Source of the DNA: Treponema sp.
GTDB taxonomy: Bacteria; Spirochaetota; Spirochaetia; Treponematales; Breznakiellaceae
DNA length: 64,000 nucleotides
NCBI GenBank assembly: GCA_031266775.1
Contig: JAISAQ010000011.1
Location: 1 to 64,000, forward strand
Reading direction: 5' to 3'
A program made the translations under genes and the position numbers. Under the pieces are notes generated by a model. It was not told the DNA's origin. It saw only the letters and a program-made list of their open reading frames with translations, and did not search any database. Below, piece after piece: positions 59,300-64,000 of this stretch; position 1 is the first letter of the stretch, and each line of letters begins with the position of its first letter.

Positions 59300-60715
59300 A
59301 TGAAAAAACCAATCCCTTTCATGGCGGCGGTTTTTCTTGCCGCGGCGGCCCTTTCCTGCGATTTTCCCCAAAGTCCGGACGGCGGAAAGGGGTATCTTAC
59401 CGTGCTCATGGCGGCGGAAGCCCCCAGCGGCCTCTACAGCAAGTCCAGTTCGATTTTGTCAGGCGGCAGTATCGCCTCCTTTACCTACAAACTCACCTTT
59501 ACCGGGCCGGGGGGGATAGTCGAACAGACGGCGCGGGGCGGAAGCGCGAGCGTTGCCCTTGATCCGGGGGAATGGAACATCGAGGCCAAGGCCTACGATT
59601 CCTCGGACAGGCTTGTCGGGACGGGGAACGCGGCGGCGTCCATAGCGGCGGGCCAGCCGAATACCGTGGCTCTTAAAATGTACGTTGATTCCGCCTACGC
59701 GGCGTCACTAACGGACATTTACGTTCACAGTGAAACCGAACTGCGGGACTATATAAGCCTGTACGACGATCCTCTGGGAACGGTAACCTTCCATCTGGAA
59801 AACGACATAACGGTAAACGCCCCTGTTGAAGATCTTCAGGGGAGCTTTGACGGGCACGGGCATACCATTACCCTTGCCATTTCCGCCGCCGATGACACCC
59901 AGTTCCGGGTTGGTCTTTTCAGGGTGAACAGCGGCACGATCAGGAACCTGAGGCTGGAAGGATCGGTAACCGCACGGAATGAGAGTGTTAATGGCACACT
60001 TTCTGTGGGAGCTGTAGCCTCCCTCAATAGCGGAACCATCATGCAGGTGGCTTCCGGTGTAACCGTTACGGTGAAAGCCAGGGAGCCCTATTTTTTTATG
60101 GCCGGGGGCATAGCGGGACTCAATACGGGGACTATCGAGGACTGTTCTGCCGGCGGTGATGTAACCGGTGAACAGATACTTACCGCCCTTTCGGGAAACC
60201 CCCCGGCCGGCGGCATTGCCGGAACGAACAGGGGGACCATTACCCGCTGTTACGCCTGGGGCAAGGTATTCTGCGGGAATATAGACGGGTACATTGGCGG
60301 TATTGCGGGAGAGAATATCTCAGGCGGGACGATTTCCTTTTGCGCGGCCCTCAATACTAGCGTGAGTAACGATACCGGTAATCCCTCCCCGTTGCACCGG
60401 ATAACCAATAACTCCGGTTATTCATTAAACAACAACTATGCGTATGAGGATATGCAAGTTATAAGTTCACCCGTTACCGGAGGAGTACCCGGAAATGAAG
60501 ATGGAGGGGATATACTCGTCACAATATTGCAGGACCCCGGTTCGAGGACGACATTCTGGAACGCGCCTAGCCCAGGACTGGACTGGCCGGCGCTCCAGAC
60601 GACCCCTCCCGCGGGCGAGGGCTGGTACTGGGGCAAAACCATTACCATTCCTTCCCCAGGTGGCTTTTCGCCACCCGTATCACCGGTCTATGTACCGGCT
60701 TTGTGGTTTGAATAG
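59300..60715 (+). CDS. lipoprotein with GLUG-type repeats
   Basis: A 471-residue protein with a lipoprotein signal (AALSCDFP). Residues ~30-130 form a beta-sandwich-like region (FTYKLTFTGPGGIVEQTARG). From ~200 onward GLUG-like repeats occur (GGIAGLNTGTIEDCSAGGDV, GGIAGTNRGTITRCYAWGKV, GGIAGENISGGTISFC), as in bacterial surface beta-helix proteins. It is probably a surface-exposed adhesin-like or structural lipoprotein. It is the first gene after the strongest promoter in the window. Confidence 0.75.
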   Translation: MKKPIPFMAAVFLAAAALSCDFPQSPDGGKGYLTVLMAAEAPSGLYSKSSSILSGGSIASFTYKLTFTGPGGIVEQTARGGSASVALDPGEWNIEAKAYDSSDRLVGTGNAAASIAAGQPNTVALKMYVDSAYAASLTDIYVHSETELRDYISLYDDPLGTVTFHLENDITVNAPVEDLQGSFDGHGHTITLAISAADDTQFRVGLFRVNSGTIRNLRLEGSVTARNESVNGTLSVGAVASLNSGTIMQVASGVTVTVKAREPYFFMAGGIAGLNTGTIEDCSAGGDVTGEQILTALSGNPPAGGIAGTNRGTITRCYAWGKVFCGNIDGYIGGIAGENISGGTISFCAALNTSVSNDTGNPSPLHRITNNSGYSLNNNYAYEDMQVISSPVTGGVPGNEDGGDILVTILQDPGSRTTFWNAPSPGLDWPALQTTPPAGEGWYWGKTITIPSPGGFSPPVSPVYVPALWFE

Positions 60716-60724
60716 GAGGCCGTC

Positions 60725-61324
60725 ATGAAATACACCGGCGCAGGGGCGTTACCGGGCATGCTGGCCCTTGTTGTGATCTTCACGGCGGGGGCCGTCACTG
60801 TCCGGGGAGAGACCGCGGCGGACATGGAAAGGCTCCTTGACGCGGGGGAAATTACCTGCGGGGAGGCGGCGTACTTTACCCTTGCCTCCACGGAAGACGA
60901 TCCGCCGCAGGGGCGCGCCGCCGCTTTCGCGCTGGCGGCGGGGCGGGGTATGTTCCCCAAAAACGCGGAACAAGACGGGCCCCTTACAATGGGGGGCCTT
61001 TCCCTTCTTATGATGAAGACCTTCAACCTTAAAGGCGGCCTCATGTACAGGCTCTTTCCGGGGGTCCGCTACGCCTACAGGGAAATGACAAGGCAGGGCT
61101 TTCTGGAAGGCCGCGCGTACCCCAACCTCAAAGTTTCAGGCGGGCAGTTCCTGCTTGTTTTGGGGACCTTTCTTTCCCGTTCGGGTGACGCCGAAAAGCT
61201 GGAGGCCGCCGCGGCGCAGAGGGCGGCCGTGGAATCGCTTATGGACAACGCCGCGGATCACCAGGGAATGTCCGCCGGCGCGGAGCCTGTACAGGATTAC
61301 GGATACGAATTTGAACTCGAATAA
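60725..61324 (+). CDS. secreted protein of unknown function
   Basis: 199 residues with a signal peptide (MLALVVIFTAGAVTVRG). The mature part is helical, with segments such as MERLLDAGEITCGEAAYFTLAS and GGLMYRLFPGVRYAYREMTRQGFLEGRAYP. I know no family. It starts 10 bp after the GLUG lipoprotein behind an AGGAGG sequence and overlaps the next gene by 14 bp, so it is part of the envelope operon. Confidence 0.65.
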   Translation: MKYTGAGALPGMLALVVIFTAGAVTVRGETAADMERLLDAGEITCGEAAYFTLASTEDDPPQGRAAAFALAAGRGMFPKNAEQDGPLTMGGLSLLMMKTFNLKGGLMYRLFPGVRYAYREMTRQGFLEGRAYPNLKVSGGQFLLVLGTFLSRSGDAEKLEAAAAQRAAVESLMDNAADHQGMSAGAEPVQDYGYEFELE

Positions 61325-62540
61325 AAAAGCGGCGGCCGGCAACATACGCCGCGCGCGCCGGGCGTTTTTACTTCCCCTTTTGCTCGCCGCCCCGGCGGTT
61401 TTTTCCCAGGATTTCGGCCTTGCGCTGCGGCAGAGCGCCGTTTTTACGGACGGCGAAAAATCCTACGGCGGCATTGAATATACCGGGACGGCGCTCCCCT
61501 GGTTTGCCGCTCCCCTGGGCGAACAGTGGGATCTGTACATTTCAGGGGGAATCTCCGCCCAGATGACAATTGAGACCTGGAAAGCCCTGCCGGAACTGTA
61601 CCGTACCGAAGCCGTCTTCCGCCCGGCCCCGGGGCTCAGGCTCAGGGCGGGCCGCGTTCCCTTTACGGGGAGCCTTCCCTACACCATGGCGGGCCTCTTC
61701 GACGGCGTTTCCGCGCAGCTTGCCTCAGGCGGCGGGCAGCTTCGCGCCGGGATCTTTTACACCGGGCTGCTCTACAAAAAAGCCGCGTACATCGTCATAA
61801 CCCCGGAAGACAGGGCCGATTATAACGACAAAGACGTATATTTTGCCTCCCGGCGGCTTGCGGCGGGGATCACCTGGGAACAAACAGGCGTTTTTGAAAC
61901 GCCGGCCAATTTTTCGGCAAGCGGCCTCTGCCAGATTGATCTTAACGGCGGGGACGCGCCTGTTCATTCCCAGTACCTCGAAGCGAAATTTGACACGCCT
62001 CTGGGAACGTCCGTCAATACCGGATTCGGCGCGGTCCTTGAGCTGGTTGAACAGAAGGGAAAAAGTCCCCGCGCCGCCTTTGCCGCCTCGGCGGAATTCC
62101 GGTGGCTGGTTCCCGGCGCGTTCCCCGACATGCTTTCCGCCGCCGGGCACGTTTCTTCAGGCGCGTGGAACGGAAAGGCGGGAGTTTTTCTTCCCGTTAC
62201 ATCCCAGGCTGTGGGGAAAATTCTCAGGCCCGATCTTGCGGGAATTGCCCTTGCCGAAGTCTCCTATACCGCAAGGTTTCACCGCGCGGTGTCGGCGGAT
62301 CTTTCCGGCGCCTATTATTTCAGAACCGACAGAGTAACGTACAGCGATCCCGGCGTGGATGCCAGTTCCGTTTCGCCGCTTTTGGGATCGGAAGTGTACG
62401 GCGGCTTCAAGCTGGCGCCCTTTTCGGACATACTGCTCGGCTTTGGAGGCGGGGTCTTCTTCCCCCGGACAGGAAAGGTTTTTAAGGACAACGCGGGCAT
62501 AAAATACCGCGTAACGCTGGAAGCGGACATTTCTTTTTAA
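61311..62540 (+). CDS. predicted outer-membrane beta-barrel protein
   Basis: No ATG lies near the expected N-terminus; a TTG at 61311, inside the end of the previous gene and behind GGAT, is the best start and gives 409 residues. A signal peptide follows (AFLLPLLLAAPAVFSQ). The rest alternates polar and hydrophobic residues in short strands with many glycines and aromatics (LRAGIFYTGLLYKKAAYIV, VYGGFKLAPFSDILLGFGGGVFF), ending in aromatic F, as outer-membrane barrels do. Function unknown. It is translationally coupled to the upstream secreted protein gene. Confidence 0.7.
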   Translation: MNSNKKAAAGNIRRARRAFLLPLLLAAPAVFSQDFGLALRQSAVFTDGEKSYGGIEYTGTALPWFAAPLGEQWDLYISGGISAQMTIETWKALPELYRTEAVFRPAPGLRLRAGRVPFTGSLPYTMAGLFDGVSAQLASGGGQLRAGIFYTGLLYKKAAYIVITPEDRADYNDKDVYFASRRLAAGITWEQTGVFETPANFSASGLCQIDLNGGDAPVHSQYLEAKFDTPLGTSVNTGFGAVLELVEQKGKSPRAAFAASAEFRWLVPGAFPDMLSAAGHVSSGAWNGKAGVFLPVTSQAVGKILRPDLAGIALAEVSYTARFHRAVSADLSGAYYFRTDRVTYSDPGVDASSVSPLLGSEVYGGFKLAPFSDILLGFGGGVFFPRTGKVFKDNAGIKYRVTLEADISF

Positions 62541-62551
62541 AGGAGATATAT

Positions 62552-63232
62552 ATGAAAAAGATCATGGGAATTGTTGTATTCCTTGCCGCGGCGGGGTGCG
62601 CCTGTGCCCAGAATGTTGAGGCCCGGCTTGTTGAACTGAACGGCGCCGTGGAAGTAAAGGATTCAGGCGCGTCCGGCTGGAGGCCCGCGGTTGTGAATGA
62701 GGCAATCGTAAAAGACACCGTCATTTCCACGGGCATTAAAAGCACCGCCGTTGTCGTTCTGGGTAATTCAAGGCTTTTGGTAAGGCCCCTGACGCGGCTT
62801 TCCCTTGAGGAACTGCGGCAGCGGGACGGCGGGGAAGAGGTGTCGCTGTACCTGCGTTCGGGGCGGGTCCGGGCGGAAGTTTCGCCGCCCGCCGGGGGAC
62901 GGACCAATTTCACGGTACGAAGCCCCTCGGCAACCGCGTCGGTGCGGGGAACCTCCTTTGAATTTGACACCCGCTACCTTCAGGTTGACAGCGGAACCGT
63001 CCGCCTGTCGGACAACAGGGGCCAGAAGGTATACGTCGCCGGGGGCCAGGCAAGCCGCGTCGATGAATCAGGGCAGCGGGTCGTCCCGCCTTTTGAGGCG
63101 GCGAACGAGCTTTTAACGCCGTCTCTTCCCGAAGTGGCCGTTACCGGAGGAGGAGGAGGAACGCTGGCGCCGAACATTCCCGCGCCCGCGCCTGCTCCGG
63201 TGGACGCGAATGTATTTGTAGAGTGGCAGTGA
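62552..63232 (+). CDS. FecR-domain secreted protein
   Basis: 226 residues with a signal peptide (VFLAAAGCACAQ; a lipobox-like GC is possible) and AAAGGAG before the ATG. The FecR domain runs from about residue 25 to 160 (VELNGAVEVKDSG, DTVISTGIKSTAVVVLGNSRLLVRPLTRL, TVRSPSATASVRGTSFEF). The C-terminal tail is glycine/proline-rich. FecR domains outside iron signalling are envelope beta-domains often encoded beside CHASE2 sensors in spirochaetes. The CHASE2 gene begins 16 bp downstream. Confidence 0.85.
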   Translation: MKKIMGIVVFLAAAGCACAQNVEARLVELNGAVEVKDSGASGWRPAVVNEAIVKDTVISTGIKSTAVVVLGNSRLLVRPLTRLSLEELRQRDGGEEVSLYLRSGRVRAEVSPPAGGRTNFTVRSPSATASVRGTSFEFDTRYLQVDSGTVRLSDNRGQKVYVAGGQASRVDESGQRVVPPFEAANELLTPSLPEVAVTGGGGGTLAPNIPAPAPAPVDANVFVEWQ

Positions 63233-63248
63233 TGCCGGTTTTGCCTGA

Positions 63249-64000
63249 ATGAAAGCCCGCACTATACCCCTTGCGGCGGCGCTGGGGGCGGTTGTTTTTT
63301 TCTCTCTTCTTTATCTCTTGCCCCCTTTCTCTCTTGCCGAAAACAAGATGATCTACGATACCTTTCTCCGGTTCCGCCCCAAACGGGAACGGGCGGACAA
63401 TATTGTTTTCCTGGATGTGGACGACCAGGCCATAGCGCAGGTCGGGGTTTTCCCCTGGCCCCGCTCCGTCATGGCCGAAGGGCTTTTGCGCCTCAAGGAA
63501 TACCGCGCCCGGACGGCGATCTTCGATATTGAGTACATTGACAAGAGCCCCACCCAGGTGGACGAGGTGTACCTGAAGGAAGGCCTTGCCCGGGATTACA
63601 ACAGGCGTTTTTCGGAAATCGGCGTAAACATGGCGGACGTGCTTAACGCAATCAGCGCGGGTTATATTCCTCCGGGGGACGCCTCCGCCTATACGGAAGA
63701 CATAAACGCCCTTATCGCCGCCGAACGGGACGCCCTGTTCGGGGAAACCATGGGCATTACCCGCGACAACGACCGCTTTCTTGGAGAAGCCGCGGCCCTC
63801 TACGGCAGCGCCTGGGGGACCCTTAACCTGCAGGACGAATTTGCCCTTGAGGGGGAACAGGCCCGGCGGCGTCCCGCTGCCGAAGCGCGTTTTTCCTGGC
63901 CCGTTACGGCCGCGCCGGGGGTCACAGGGGGGAACAGCGCCGACATTCTGCCTCCCATCCCGCTTTTTATGGACGCACTGGAGGGGGCCGGTTTTACCAA
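63249..64000 (+). CDS. CHASE2-domain protein, 5' part (cut by window end)
   Basis: An open frame from the ATG at 63249 to the window end, about 250 codons, not listed in the ORF track. A hydrophobic N-terminus (LGAVVFFSLLYLLPPFSL) is followed by CHASE2 features (MIYDTFLRFRP, IVFLDVDDQAIAQVGVFPWPRSV and AIFDIEY). CHASE2 is an extracytoplasmic sensor usually followed by transmembrane helices and an adenylate/guanylate cyclase or kinase domain; the output domain is beyond the window. Together with FecR it probably forms an envelope-sensing unit. Confidence 0.85.
   Translation, partial: MKARTIPLAAALGAVVFFSLLYLLPPFSLAENKMIYDTFLRFRPKRERADNIVFLDVDDQAIAQVGVFPWPRSVMAEGLLRLKEYRARTAIFDIEYIDKSPTQVDEVYLKEGLARDYNRRFSEIGVNMADVLNAISAGYIPPGDASAYTEDINALIAAERDALFGETMGITRDNDRFLGEAAALYGSAWGTLNLQDEFALEGEQARRRPAAEARFSWPVTAAPGVTGGNSADILPPIPLFMDALEGAGFT

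Noticed and set aside
1-64000. CRISPR arrays, tRNA, rRNA, transposases and integrases
   Set aside because: No regularly spaced repeats, no tRNA-like cloverleaf noticed by eye, no rRNA sequence and no recombinase protein motif were seen; tRNA detection by eye is not exhaustive.

Overview
The window looks like chromosomal DNA of a spirochaete, most likely a Treponema of the environmental or insect-gut type. This is an inference from gene content: a tandem activase/DUF2229 protein, YARHG and CsgG-like envelope proteins, a DRTGG protein, FecR beside a CHASE2 protein, many sugar ABC importers each with a YesM/YesN-like sensor and AraC-type regulator, and no rRNA gene to settle it. Most of the window is GC-rich and densely coding. 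The first ~2.4 kb is AT-rich and looks accessory.

Layout. 1-2.43 kb: accessory segment with a truncated ORF, a secreted YARHG protein, a small lipoprotein divergent from an XRE regulator with a clear operator, attC-like motifs and several hairpins. 2.49-9.6 kb: giant acyl-CoA dehydratase activase-like protein, divergent PerR/Fur regulator with its own palindromic box, reverse rubrerythrin (oxidative stress), tandem HD-GYP protein. 9.65-16.4 kb: TrpB2, RsmE, SprT-like putative peptidase, TatD, then a Gfo/Idh/MocA oxidoreductase plus sugar isomerase/epimerase pair. 16.5-20 kb: zinc-ribbon membrane protein, PD-(D/E)XK protein and CsgG-like lipoprotein, followed by a gap with ORF debris and a G9 tract. 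20.4-29.9 kb: complete sugar-type ABC importer (SBP, two permeases, two different MalK-like ATPases) with a YesM-like kinase and a divergent YesN-like regulator. 30.1-34.4 kb: MetNIQ importer, a tiny basic protein, DRTGG protein, 5-formyl-THF cyclo-ligase lacking a normal start codon, and a conserved hypothetical. 34.4-38.1 kb: GH31 alpha-glycosidase and CapA-like lipoprotein.

38.1-57.9 kb is the most interesting part. An AraC-type response regulator (38.1-39.6 kb) and a YesM-like kinase (49.4-51.2 kb) appear to be one two-component system split by a ~9.8-kb cassette. The cassette is bounded by an exact 49-bp direct repeat derived from the 3' end of the kinase gene, and a frameshifted scrap of a second kinase copy lies at its left edge. 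It carries an ABC importer (SBP and two permeases, no ATPase) divergent from five catabolic genes: Ldh2-type dehydrogenase, SDR, M24-fold protein lacking most metal ligands, amidohydrolase, and a glycosidase-like protein with a trimerisation-type domain. This looks like an uncharacterised uptake-and-breakdown pathway. To its right is a second ATPase-less importer with a GH78 alpha-L-rhamnosidase and an RpiB-like isomerase, probably the original target of the split two-component pair. The two ATPases at 20.5-22.7 kb could energise all three importers (inference).

57.9-64 kb: OadG-like protein and PTS IIA protein, a small membrane protein, then a plus-strand run headed by a near-consensus promoter: GLUG-repeat lipoprotein, secreted protein, predicted outer-membrane protein, FecR-domain protein and a CHASE2 protein cut by the window end. 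Small hairpins with conserved loops but changing stems recur throughout. No tRNA, rRNA, CRISPR array, transposase or integrase was found.
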